From Rhodobacterales bacterium (GTDB lineage Bacteria > Pseudomonadota > Alphaproteobacteria > Rhodobacterales > Rhodobacteraceae), in the NCBI GenBank assembly GCA_026400325.1, contig JAPLPF010000080.1:18301-55440 (forward strand): 37,140 nt of DNA, read 5' to 3'. Made by a program: the position numbers and the translations under genes. This document shows, in pieces, positions 9,425 through 20,401 of this stretch (within the stretch, counting starts at the first letter, position 1; each line of letters starts with the position of its first letter). The notes under the pieces are model-generated. The model did no database searches and had not been told where the DNA came from. It saw only the letters and a program-made list of their open reading frames with translations.

Positions 9425-10750
9425 ATGACGAATGAATCTTGGGTCGGCAAGAACAACTATGTCACCTGGATCGAACCGCTGAAGCTGTCGCTCTTGCAGG
9501 ACGGCGTGGCGCGGTTTGAGGTTCCCACGATATTCTTCGGCGATTGGGTCCAGCGGAACTATGCGGACCATATCCGCACGCAGCTTTCCAGCGCCGGCAC
9601 GCAGGTGGACCGGGTGGAGTTTTCCGTAGGCGCCGTTGCAGCACCCCGGATCCAGGCGGAAAGGCCGGCGCCCCGTGCTGCCCGCACGCGAACCGTATCG
9701 GATGACGATCTCCCCGGTGCCCCGCTTGATCAGCGATTCACCTTTGACAGCTTTGTTGTCGGCAAGCCGAATGAGCTTGCGCACGCCGCCGCCCGAAGGG
9801 TGGCCGAAGGTGGGCCGGTCACGTTCAACCCGCTGTTTCTTTATGGCGGGGTCGGGCTGGGCAAGACGCACCTGATGCACGCCATCGCGCATGATCTGCA
9901 GATCAGCCGCCCGGACCTGCGCGTGCTATACCTGTCGGCCGAACAGTTCATGTATCGCTTTGTCCAGGCGCTGCGCGAACGCCAGATCATGGACTTCAAG
10001 GAGCTTTTCCGGTCGGTCGATGTACTCATGGTCGATGACGTCCAGTTCATCGCTGGCAAGGATTCCACCCAGGAAGAGTTCTTCCACACCTTCAATGCGC
10101 TGGTCGATCAGAACAAGCAGATCGTGATCTCGGCTGACCGCGCACCGGGCGAGATCAAGGACCTGGAAGAACGCATCAAGTCGCGCCTGCAATGCGGATT
10201 GGTGGTGGACCTGCACCCAACCGACTATGAATTGCGGTTGGGAATTCTTCAGCAGAAGGTCGAACACTATCGCGCCCAGTACAGCGGGCTGGTTCTGGCC
10301 GATGGGGTGCTGGAATTCCTGGCGCACCGCATCACGACCAACGTGCGGGTGCTTGAAGGTGCGCTGACCCGGCTGTTCGCCTTTGCCAGCCTGGTCGGGC
10401 GCGAAATCACGCTTGATCTCGCGCAGGACTGCCTGGCCGACATCCTGCGATCCTCGGACCGCAAGCTGACGATCGAGGAAATCCAGCGCAAGGTGGCCGA
10501 GCATTACAACATCCGCCTGTCGGACATGATCGGGCCCAAGCGCCTGCGCAACATCGCCCGGCCGCGCCAGGTGGCGATGTATCTGTCCAAACAGCTTACG
10601 CCACGGTCCCTGCCCGAGATCGGCCGGCGCTTCGGTGGCCGTGACCACACGACGATCATGCACGGTGTTCGCAAGATCGAAGAGCTGATGGCAGGTGACA
10701 GCCAGCTTGCCGATGACCTGCAGCTTCTGCGCCGTCTCTTGCAGGGCTGA
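9425..10750 (+). CDS. dnaA: Chromosomal replication initiator DnaA
   Basis: FTFDSFVVGKPNELAHAAARRVAE, NPLFLYGGVGLGKTHLMHAIAH, VLMVDDVQFIAGKDSTQEEFFHTFN, C-terminal GGRDHTTIMHGVRKIEEL. The N-terminus MTNESW-VGKNNYVTW looks about 10 codons short (see findings). Confidence 0.96.
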   Translation: MTNESWVGKNNYVTWIEPLKLSLLQDGVARFEVPTIFFGDWVQRNYADHIRTQLSSAGTQVDRVEFSVGAVAAPRIQAERPAPRAARTRTVSDDDLPGAPLDQRFTFDSFVVGKPNELAHAAARRVAEGGPVTFNPLFLYGGVGLGKTHLMHAIAHDLQISRPDLRVLYLSAEQFMYRFVQALRERQIMDFKELFRSVDVLMVDDVQFIAGKDSTQEEFFHTFNALVDQNKQIVISADRAPGEIKDLEERIKSRLQCGLVVDLHPTDYELRLGILQQKVEHYRAQYSGLVLADGVLEFLAHRITTNVRVLEGALTRLFAFASLVGREITLDLAQDCLADILRSSDRKLTIEEIQRKVAEHYNIRLSDMIGPKRLRNIARPRQVAMYLSKQLTPRSLPEIGRRFGGRDHTTIMHGVRKIEELMAGDSQLADDLQLLRRLLQG

Positions 10751-10868
10751 CACAGCGCCGCCCTTGACGGCCCCCGCAATCGCCAGCACAGTCCCGATCC
10801 GATGTTAGCGAACCGGTGAAAACCGGACAGATTTGGCGTCCCTTCATGGGACGGCAGGGGGAAGTCAG

Positions 10869-11987
10869 ATGAAGTTTTCGATCGAACGGGCAACCTTGCT
10901 GAAGGCGCTGGCACAGGCGCAGTCGGTGGTAGAGCGTCGCAACACGATTCCGATCCTTGCCAACGTCCTGATCGAAGCTGACGGGGCAAAGGTGTCCCTG
11001 CGCGCGACCGATCTTGACATCGAGGTTGTCGACCACGCCGCAGCCATGGTTGAACGCGCCGGTGCCACGACCGTTTCGGCGGTGATGCTGCATGAGATTG
11101 TCCGCAAGCTGCCGGATGGGGCGCTGGTCAACATCTCTGAAGATGCCGCTGCCGGGCGGTTGACGGTCACGGCGGGCCGGTCGACCTTCAATCTTGCCAC
11201 CTTGCCGAAAGAAGATTTTCCGGTGATGGCCAGCAGCGAGTATTCCACGAATTTCTCGGCCCCGGCGCCGGTGTTGCGCCGCCTGTTCGACAAAGCGAAG
11301 TTTGCAATCTCGACCGAAGAGACGCGCTATTACCTGAACGGCGTCTACATGCATGTCAGCCAGGGGGACACGGGCAAGGTCCTGCGCTGTGTGGCCACAG
11401 ATGGTCACCGGCTGGCCCGCATCGACGCGCCCCTGCCTGAGGGTGCTGAGGGTATGGCCGGCGTGATCGTACCCCGCAAGACGGTGGGAGAGTTGCGCAA
11501 GCTGCTGGACGATGACGACGCCACCATCGCCGTCTCGGTTTCCGAAACGAAGGTTCGCTTTGCGACGCCAGCCATCACGCTGACCTCCAAGGTCATCGAC
11601 GGCACTTTCCCGGATTACACCCGCGTCATCCCGACCGGCAACACCCGTCGGCTGGAGGTGGACGCTGCCGAATTCGCCAAGGCGGTCGACCGGGTTGCGA
11701 CGGTGTCGTCGGAACGATCACGCGCGGTCAAGCTGTCGCTGGATGAGGATCGGCTGATCCTGTCAGTGAACTCGCCGGATTCGGGCGCGGCCGAGGAAGA
11801 GTTGGCCGTCGCCTATGGCGATGAAAAGCTGGAAATCGGGTTCAACGCAAAGTACCTGCTGGAAATCGCCAGCCAGGTTGACCGCGAGAATGCTGTTTTC
11901 CTGTTCAACACCTCGGTCGATCCCACCTTGATGCGGGAAGGCAACGATACCTCGGCGGTGTATGTTGTCATGCCGATGCGGGTCTGA
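10869..11987 (+). CDS. dnaN: DNA polymerase III beta sliding clamp
   Basis: MKFSIERATLLKALAQAQSVVERRNTIPILANVLIEA ... C-terminal YVVMPMRV; follows dnaA. Confidence 0.97.
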   Translation: MKFSIERATLLKALAQAQSVVERRNTIPILANVLIEADGAKVSLRATDLDIEVVDHAAAMVERAGATTVSAVMLHEIVRKLPDGALVNISEDAAAGRLTVTAGRSTFNLATLPKEDFPVMASSEYSTNFSAPAPVLRRLFDKAKFAISTEETRYYLNGVYMHVSQGDTGKVLRCVATDGHRLARIDAPLPEGAEGMAGVIVPRKTVGELRKLLDDDDATIAVSVSETKVRFATPAITLTSKVIDGTFPDYTRVIPTGNTRRLEVDAAEFAKAVDRVATVSSERSRAVKLSLDEDRLILSVNSPDSGAAEEELAVAYGDEKLEIGFNAKYLLEIASQVDRENAVFLFNTSVDPTLMREGNDTSAVYVVMPMRV

Positions 11988-12022
11988 CCTGCATTAAGCG
12001 CCCGGTCTGCAAAGGAAATTCC

Positions 12023-13120
12023 GTGGGCGGTCTGCTGATCGAAACCCTTGCCCTGTCGCATTTCCGCAGCCATCGCGCTCAGCGCCTGGCGCTTGATGGT
12101 CAGCCGGTCGCGCTGGTCGGTCCCACTGGTGCCGGCAAGACCAACATCCTTGAGGCGATCTCGCTTCTGTCGCCCGGTCGTGGCCTTCGCCGCGCCTCTG
12201 CCGAAGACCTCGCCCGCCGTCCCGAAAGCCTTGGCTGGAAGGTCAGCGCCGCAGTTCAGGGTCTGTCTGCGGCCCACGAGGTTGAGACCTGGGCCGAACC
12301 TGGTGAAGCCCGGCAGGTGCGTATCGACGGCAAGGCCGCCACGCAGGCCGCCTTGGGCCGCGTGCTGCGTATCCTCTGGCTGGTTCCAGCGATGGACCGG
12401 CTCTGGATCGAAGCGGCCGAAGGCCGCCGCCGCTTTCTTGACCGCATGACCCTCAGCTTCACACCAGAGCATGCCGAACAATCGCTCACATACGACAAGG
12501 CGATGCGGGACAGGAACCGGTTGATCAAGGATCAGGTCACTGATCCACACTGGTATGCAGCCCTTGAGGCACAGATGGCCGAGGCCGGGCGCGAGATTAC
12601 CCTGAACCGGCGCGCGGCTATTGCCCGCATCGCAACGGCTGCCGACCCCGCCAGCGCCTTCCCCTCGGCCGATCTTGCACTGACCGGCCCCGAAGGCGCG
12701 CCGGAACCCGAAGACCTTGCCACCGCCCTGTCCGATGGTCGCCGCCGCGACATTGCCGCCGGGCGTACCCTGCAAGGCCCCCACCGTGCCGACCTGACGG
12801 CCCGTTACGCCGCAAAGGACACCCCCGCCGACCAGTGTTCGACCGGCGAGCAGAAGGCCCTGCTGATCAGTCTGATCCTTGCCAATGCCCGCGCGCTGAC
12901 CCAGGACCTTGGTCGCGCGCCGGTCCTTCTTCTGGACGAGGTGGCGGCGCACCTGGACGCCACGCGTCGTGCTGCGCTGTACGACGAGATCTGCACCCTG
13001 GGCGCACAAGCGATCATGACCGGCACCGAACCGGGTCTGTTCGATGCACTGGAAGGCCGTTGCCAGACTTTCATCTTGCAGGATGACGGCAAGGGTTCGC
13101 ACATCCAGCGGGATAAGTGA
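12023..13120 (+). CDS. recF: DNA replication/repair protein RecF (GTG start)
   Basis: LSHFRSHRAQRLALDGQPVALVGPTGAGKTNILEAISLLSPGRGLR, STGEQKALLISLILANA, LLLDEVAAHLD. Confidence 0.95.
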   Translation: MGGLLIETLALSHFRSHRAQRLALDGQPVALVGPTGAGKTNILEAISLLSPGRGLRRASAEDLARRPESLGWKVSAAVQGLSAAHEVETWAEPGEARQVRIDGKAATQAALGRVLRILWLVPAMDRLWIEAAEGRRRFLDRMTLSFTPEHAEQSLTYDKAMRDRNRLIKDQVTDPHWYAALEAQMAEAGREITLNRRAAIARIATAADPASAFPSADLALTGPEGAPEPEDLATALSDGRRRDIAAGRTLQGPHRADLTARYAAKDTPADQCSTGEQKALLISLILANARALTQDLGRAPVLLLDEVAAHLDATRRAALYDEICTLGAQAIMTGTEPGLFDALEGRCQTFILQDDGKGSHIQRDK

Positions 13121-13741
13121 ATGAGCGTTTCGTTTCACCAGCTTCTGCTTTACGCGCTGGGCATGGCGGGTCTCTGGGCTGTGCCCGGCCCGGTCTGGGT
13201 TGCCCTGACGGCCCGCGCCTTGTCGGGCGGGTTCGCTGCGGCCTGGCCGCTGGCGGTGGGTGTGGCGATAGGCGATCTGGTCTGGCCGCTGACCGCGATA
13301 CTGGGCCTCACCTGGATAGAAAGCAGCTTTGGTGATCTCTTGTCGGTCCTGCGCTGGGCCGCCGCCGCGATCTTTCTGGTCATGGGCATCCTCTTGATCC
13401 GAAAGCCCGCCGCGGCCCTGAATGCCGATAGCCGCCTGACCCGCCCCGGCATGTGGGCCGGCTTCACCGTCGGCGTCGCAGCGGTGATCGGGAACCCCAA
13501 GGCGATCCTGTTCTACATGGGCGCGCTGCCCGGATTCTTCACGCTGGAAACGCTGACAGCCCCGGACATCGCCGTGATCATCGCGCTTTCAGCGGCGATC
13601 CCGATGGTGGGGAACCTGGGCCTTGCGCTGTTTCTGGACCGCGCCAAACAGCTTCTTTCCAGCCCGGAAAGCATCCGGAAACTGAACGTCGCCTCAGGGG
13701 TCCTTCTGATCGGTGTCGGGCTGGTCATCCCCTTCGTCTGA
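13121..13741 (+). CDS. LysE/RhtB family translocator
   Basis: 206 aa hydrophobic protein with GPVWVALTARALSGGFAAAWPLAVGVAIGDLVW and VIGNPKAILFYMGALPGFF. Confidence 0.85.
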   Translation: MSVSFHQLLLYALGMAGLWAVPGPVWVALTARALSGGFAAAWPLAVGVAIGDLVWPLTAILGLTWIESSFGDLLSVLRWAAAAIFLVMGILLIRKPAAALNADSRLTRPGMWAGFTVGVAAVIGNPKAILFYMGALPGFFTLETLTAPDIAVIIALSAAIPMVGNLGLALFLDRAKQLLSSPESIRKLNVASGVLLIGVGLVIPFV

Positions 13742-13764
13742 CCACCAAATCTTGTGGCCAAGGG

Positions 13765-16273
<2,509 letters not shown>

Positions 16274-16336
16274 CGGGGCTATCCGCCCGAACGATGTCGT
16301 GGCAAAGTCGCGGCATTTGAAGGGGAGGGTTATGCC

Positions 16337-18067
16337 ATGGCTTCCGGACGACGTGATTTCCTCGGCATCCTGGGCGCAGCGGCCGCGGCTGCCGCTGCCA
16401 TTGTGTATTTCGGCCTGGGCGGGGACGTCAAAGCCCTGCTTCCCGGTCCCCAGGGCGATCCGGTCGAGGTCAGCATTGCGTCCTCGGTTACCAAGAAGGC
16501 ATGGCTGGAAGCAGCGGCCGCAAGTTTTGCTGCGACAGAACCGGAAACGGCAAGCGGTCGGCCCATTTCCATCAAGGTCAGTTCGGTCCTGTCCGGCGAG
16601 TCCATGCTGAAGATTGCCGAAAAGTCCCTGCAACCCACCGTCTGGAGCCCGGGGGAAACCGCCTGGGTCGATCAGCTTGCGCAGAAATGGGCCCTGAAGA
16701 ACCCGACGCCGATCACTTCAGCCGCCTGCGCCCCGACGGTGCTTACGCCGGTTGGACTGGCGATGTGGCAGCCAATGGCCGAGGCATTGGGTTGGCCCAA
16801 TCAGCCGATCCGGATGTCGCACCTTATTGATCTTGCCAACAATCCCGAAGGCTGGGCCAGCCTTGGCCACGCCGAATGGGGCAAGCTGCGGCTGGGACAC
16901 ACCCATCCGCAGTATTCCAGCGCCGGGCTCTTGTTCCTGACACAGGTCATCTATGCGGTGACCGGCAAGACGCAAGGCATCACCGCGGCCGATATCTATT
17001 CGACCAAGGTGCAGACCGCGCTGGAGACGCTGGCCGCCAACACGTCGAAATACGGGATGGTGACGACCGATCTCTTGAACTCCATGGCGGCGCGGGGACC
17101 GGCGTTCCTGCATGTGGCCTCTGCCTTCGAGGAAGGCACGCTGCGCCTGAATGCCGAAAAGGGCGCCCAATTGCGCTGGCCGCTGGTCTTCGTCTTCCCA
17201 GCCGATGGCACATTCTGGAGTGACCATCCCTATTGCATCCTTGACGGTTCCGGCTGGGTAGACCCCGAAGAGGCCGAGGCCGCGCGACTGTTTCTGGCGC
17301 ACCTCACCTCATCCGCCGTGCAGGCCGAGGCAGCCAACCATTTCGTCCGTCCGCTTGATGGCCAGATTGCACCAGAGTCGGCCCTGGGCAGACGTGGCGA
17401 GATCACCGATCTGTCGGCCTCGCCCGCCACGATCCCGCCCTTTGCCATCCCTTCGCCTGAGGTGTCCGAGGCAATCATCGACCAGTTCTACAACACAAAG
17501 CGCAAGGCGACTGTGATCCTCGCGCTTGACGTCTCGGGCTCGATGTCGGGCGAGGCGATCCGTGCCGCGACCGAGTCCACCGCCGAGTTCCTGGATCGGC
17601 TGCACCCGAAGGACCGCGTCGGGCTTATCGCCTTCAACCAGAACGTCAAGGTTCTGACGCCTATTTCGCCGGTATCAGAGGTCGTCGAACGCATGAAGGA
17701 CCAGGTCCTAGCCCTGCCAGCGGACGGTGGAACCAATCTCCACGAAGCCGTCTGCGTTGCGGCCGCGCATTTGCGCGCCGCACAAGCGAAGGACCTCGCC
17801 GCAGGAGAGAACCGTCTTTACGGTATCGTCGTGCTTTCGGACGGCAAGGACACGACCGGCCAGGTTTCGGCCAACCAGATGATGACAACCTGCCTTGGGT
17901 CCGGCAGCGAAGAGAGCGAGGGTCCCCGGGTCTTTGTCCTTGCTTTCGGAAGCGACGTCGACGGTCCGCTGATGGATCGTCTCGCCAACGAGACCGGGGG
18001 CATGCGGTTTGACGCTGCGGCAGGTTCGGTCGGCAACGCCTATCTCAAGATCTCGGCCGAGCAGTAG
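16337..18067 (+). CDS. Fusion of extracellular solute-binding domain and von Willebrand factor A domain
   Basis: N-terminal hydrophobic leader, substrate-binding-like middle (FAATEPETASG...; AAADIYSTKVQTALETL), then VWA with MIDAS motif LALDVSGSMSG and VLSDGKDTTGQ. Confidence 0.8.
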   Translation: MASGRRDFLGILGAAAAAAAAIVYFGLGGDVKALLPGPQGDPVEVSIASSVTKKAWLEAAAASFAATEPETASGRPISIKVSSVLSGESMLKIAEKSLQPTVWSPGETAWVDQLAQKWALKNPTPITSAACAPTVLTPVGLAMWQPMAEALGWPNQPIRMSHLIDLANNPEGWASLGHAEWGKLRLGHTHPQYSSAGLLFLTQVIYAVTGKTQGITAADIYSTKVQTALETLAANTSKYGMVTTDLLNSMAARGPAFLHVASAFEEGTLRLNAEKGAQLRWPLVFVFPADGTFWSDHPYCILDGSGWVDPEEAEAARLFLAHLTSSAVQAEAANHFVRPLDGQIAPESALGRRGEITDLSASPATIPPFAIPSPEVSEAIIDQFYNTKRKATVILALDVSGSMSGEAIRAATESTAEFLDRLHPKDRVGLIAFNQNVKVLTPISPVSEVVERMKDQVLALPADGGTNLHEAVCVAAAHLRAAQAKDLAAGENRLYGIVVLSDGKDTTGQVSANQMMTTCLGSGSEESEGPRVFVLAFGSDVDGPLMDRLANETGGMRFDAAAGSVGNAYLKISAEQ

Positions 18068-18070
18068 GGC

Positions 18071-18868
18071 ATGGCCGCCCGACCGGACAGCGCCCTGACG
18101 CTTCGCAGTCGCCTTTTTCGCGCTCGTGTCGGCAGCGCGCTGGCGGATCGTGGCGCTGCCTTGGCGCTTGGGGCAGTTCTGATCGTGACGGCCGGCGCCT
18201 ACGTCCTTGGCGTGCGCGGTGTGATCTCTGCCGCGGCGTGGCAGGCTGGCCTTGGTGCTGGCCTCGCCTTCGTGCTTCTCAGGGCGCTTCTGGGGCTCTT
18301 CAACCGTCATCCTGACCCGAATGACCTGCGCGAAATCCTTGCCGCGCACTTTGGCGAAGAGATCCGGGCCGACCCCGATGTCACCCGCCTGTCCCGCCAG
18401 GCCATCGAGCAGCGCTTGCAACTGGCGACCGCCCGGTCCGAAGCCCCGCCCGCACTGGCCCGGGCGGTTGATGCGTTGCTTCCCGCGCTTGATCGCCGTC
18501 TTGACAGAATTGCTACCGAGGCCCGTGCTGCCGCAACCGGCCGAGGTGCCGCGCGGTTTCAGGCCGGGATGTCCCAGATTGCCAGCAAGCGTTTGTCCGA
18601 GGTGTCCCGCATCGCCGAGACGTCACCTGCCGACCGGGCCGCCACCGCCCGGAAGGCCGCCGATGGGCTTTCTGCCCAGGTGGCAGCCTCTGATGGCCTC
18701 GTCGCGCATGAGGCAGACCGGCTCATGGCGCTTGACGAGGCCGTGGCCGATTTTGGCACTTCCGTTGCCCGCGCGCTTCTGGCGCTTTCAAAGCAGGATC
18801 ATGCTGCGCTGCTGTCGCTTGCAAAGGATATGACCGGTGCGGAAGATGGTGACCCCGGCAGGACTTGA
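18071..18868 (+). CDS. Hypothetical membrane-anchored helical protein, partner of the VWA gene
   Basis: Starts 3 nt after the VWA stop; two hydrophobic segments near the N-terminus, then a long Ala-rich helical region. The last codons overlap the opposite-strand tRNA. Confidence 0.6.
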   Translation: MAARPDSALTLRSRLFRARVGSALADRGAALALGAVLIVTAGAYVLGVRGVISAAAWQAGLGAGLAFVLLRALLGLFNRHPDPNDLREILAAHFGEEIRADPDVTRLSRQAIEQRLQLATARSEAPPALARAVDALLPALDRRLDRIATEARAAATGRGAARFQAGMSQIASKRLSEVSRIAETSPADRAATARKAADGLSAQVAASDGLVAHEADRLMALDEAVADFGTSVARALLALSKQDHAALLSLAKDMTGAEDGDPGRT

Positions 18869-18922
18869 ACCTGCAACCTTCCCCTTAGGAGGGGGACGCT
18901 CTATCCGTTGAGCTACGAGGCC
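18847..18922 (-). tRNA. tRNA-Arg(CCT), CCA encoded
   Basis: Minus strand: GGCCTCG TA GCTC AACGGAT AGAGC G TCCCC CTCCTAA GGGGA AGGTT GCAGG TTCAAGT CCTGC CGGGGTC A CCA folds as a cloverleaf with CCT anticodon. Confidence 0.93.
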
Positions 18923-18977
18923 GCGCTGCCTTGAATGCGTCGAAACGCCCGCAAAAGCAACCGTCAGATCAACCGTG

Positions 18978-19017
18978 AAAAGAAAAGGGGGAGCATGTTT
19001 TGGCCCACGGCTCCCCC
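18978..19017 (-). terminator. Rho-independent terminator facing the tRNA
   Basis: GGGGGAGC (18987-18994) pairs with GCTCCCCC (19010-19017); on the minus strand it is followed by TTTTCTTTT. Confidence 0.75.
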
Positions 19018-19099
19018 CTTGGTCCGTCGCATCCGGGTTGAGAGCTTGGTCCGGACACGCAGGATATGGCCAGCCCCGCAGATCAACAGGCGGCTGTTA
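18978..19099 (-). ncRNA. Candidate LacI-controlled small RNA
   Basis: Minus strand TTGTCC (19134-19129)-N17-TAATGC (19111-19106), operator-like palindrome over -10/+1, no credible ORF, and the terminator at 18978-19017. Predicted about 120 nt. Confidence 0.5.
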
Positions 19100-19108
19100 G
19101 CGCTAGCA
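19095..19108. promoter_or_regulatory. LacI-family operator-like palindrome
   Basis: TGTTAGCGCTAGCA, one symmetric pair away from perfect TGTTAGCGCTAACA; central CG typical of LacI-family operators; about 77 nt upstream of the LacI-family gene. Confidence 0.65.
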
Positions 19109-19126
19109 TTAGCAGATGAAACCGGC

Positions 19127-19156
19127 TTGGACAAGTCCGGGCTTTGCCGCTAACAA
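19127..19156 (+). promoter_or_regulatory. Candidate promoter of the LacI-family regulator
   Basis: TTGGAC-N18-TAACAA; predicted start near 19163, before the TTG start at 19185. Confidence 0.45.
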
Positions 19157-19184
19157 AGGATGACAGCAGCGTCGGAACCTTTTC

Positions 19185-20201
19185 TTGACCAGACCAATCC
19201 CAGACCCGCGCCACACCCTTACTCTCCGTGACGTTTCCGAAGCTTCGGGCGTCAGCGAGATGACCGTGTCACGCGTGTTGCGCAACCGGGGCGATGTCTC
19301 CGCCCCGACCCGTGCCCGCGTGCTCGAGGCGGCGCGGGCGCTGGGGTATGTGCCAAACAAGATCGCGGGGGCGCTGGCGTCACAGCGGGTGAACCTGGTT
19401 GGCGTGGTGATCCCGTCCCTGTCGAACATGGTGTTTCCCGAGGTGATGACCGGCATTTCCTCAACCCTTGACGGCACCGGCCTGCAACCGGTGGTCGGTG
19501 TCACCAACTACCTGCCGGATCGTGAGGAATCGGTCATCTACGAGATGCTGTCCTGGCGCCCCTCGGGCATGATCATCGCCGGGCTGGAACACACCGATGC
19601 CGCCCGCGCGATGCTTGGCCGCGCGGGCATTCCGATTGTCGAGATCATGGACATCGACGGCACCCCGATCAACCACGCGGTCGGCATATCGCACCGCCGT
19701 GCCGGTCGCCAGATGGCCGAGGCGATCATTGCCGCAGGCTACCGCCGCATCGCGTTTCTTGGCACACAGATGCCGAATGATTTTCGCGCCAAGAAGCGGC
19801 TTGAAGGCTTTGAAGAGGCGCTTGCCAAGGCGGGCCTCAGCCTTGTCGACCGTGAATACTATTCTGGAGGATCGGCCCTTCTGAAGGGTCGAGAGATGAC
19901 CGCAGCGGTCCTGACCCGCACCAGAGATATTGATTTTCTTTATTATTCCAACGACATGATCGGGGCAGGCGGCCTACTTTACTGCCTTGCACAGGGCCTT
20001 GATGTCCCGGGGCGCATCGGACTTGCCGGTTTCAACGGGGTCGAGCTTCTGGACGGCCTTCCCGCCAAGCTTGCGACGATGGATGCCTGCCGTCTGGAGA
20101 TCGGGCAGACCGCCGCCCGGATCATCGCCGAAGCCCCGGGACAGGCACAGGTCGTGGAACTTTTCCCAACGCTGCAAGCCGGGGACACGATCCGACCGTA
20201 A
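19185..20201 (+). CDS. LacI-family transcriptional regulator (TTG start, start uncertain)
   Basis: N-terminal LTLRDVSEASGVSEMTVSRVLRNRGDVSAPTRARVLEAARALGYVPNKIAGALAS, then a periplasmic-binding-like sensor domain. Confidence 0.93.
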   Translation: MTRPIPDPRHTLTLRDVSEASGVSEMTVSRVLRNRGDVSAPTRARVLEAARALGYVPNKIAGALASQRVNLVGVVIPSLSNMVFPEVMTGISSTLDGTGLQPVVGVTNYLPDREESVIYEMLSWRPSGMIIAGLEHTDAARAMLGRAGIPIVEIMDIDGTPINHAVGISHRRAGRQMAEAIIAAGYRRIAFLGTQMPNDFRAKKRLEGFEEALAKAGLSLVDREYYSGGSALLKGREMTAAVLTRTRDIDFLYYSNDMIGAGGLLYCLAQGLDVPGRIGLAGFNGVELLDGLPAKLATMDACRLEIGQTAARIIAEAPGQAQVVELFPTLQAGDTIRP

Positions 20202-20401
20202 CGCGAGGCTGGCGTGGCGCGATCAATCTGACGCGACGGTACCGCCTCACCTGAGTCTTGGCCTATACAGCCGCGCCGGTTTCAGCTAATGCCCCCGCAC
20301 GGCCGGGACTTCCAGGTTGTGGGCGAGGAGGCCCGCACCAAAGGGACAGTGGCCGAAATGGCATACCGGGTGCAGGCTGCACCCCCCTTTGGAAAGACAT
20401 C

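Noticed and set aside
19160-19230. ATG at 19160 as the start of the LacI gene with a frameshift
   Set aside because: It would lie at or before the predicted transcript start and has no properly spaced ribosome-binding site; TTG at 19185 keeps the helix-turn-helix in frame.
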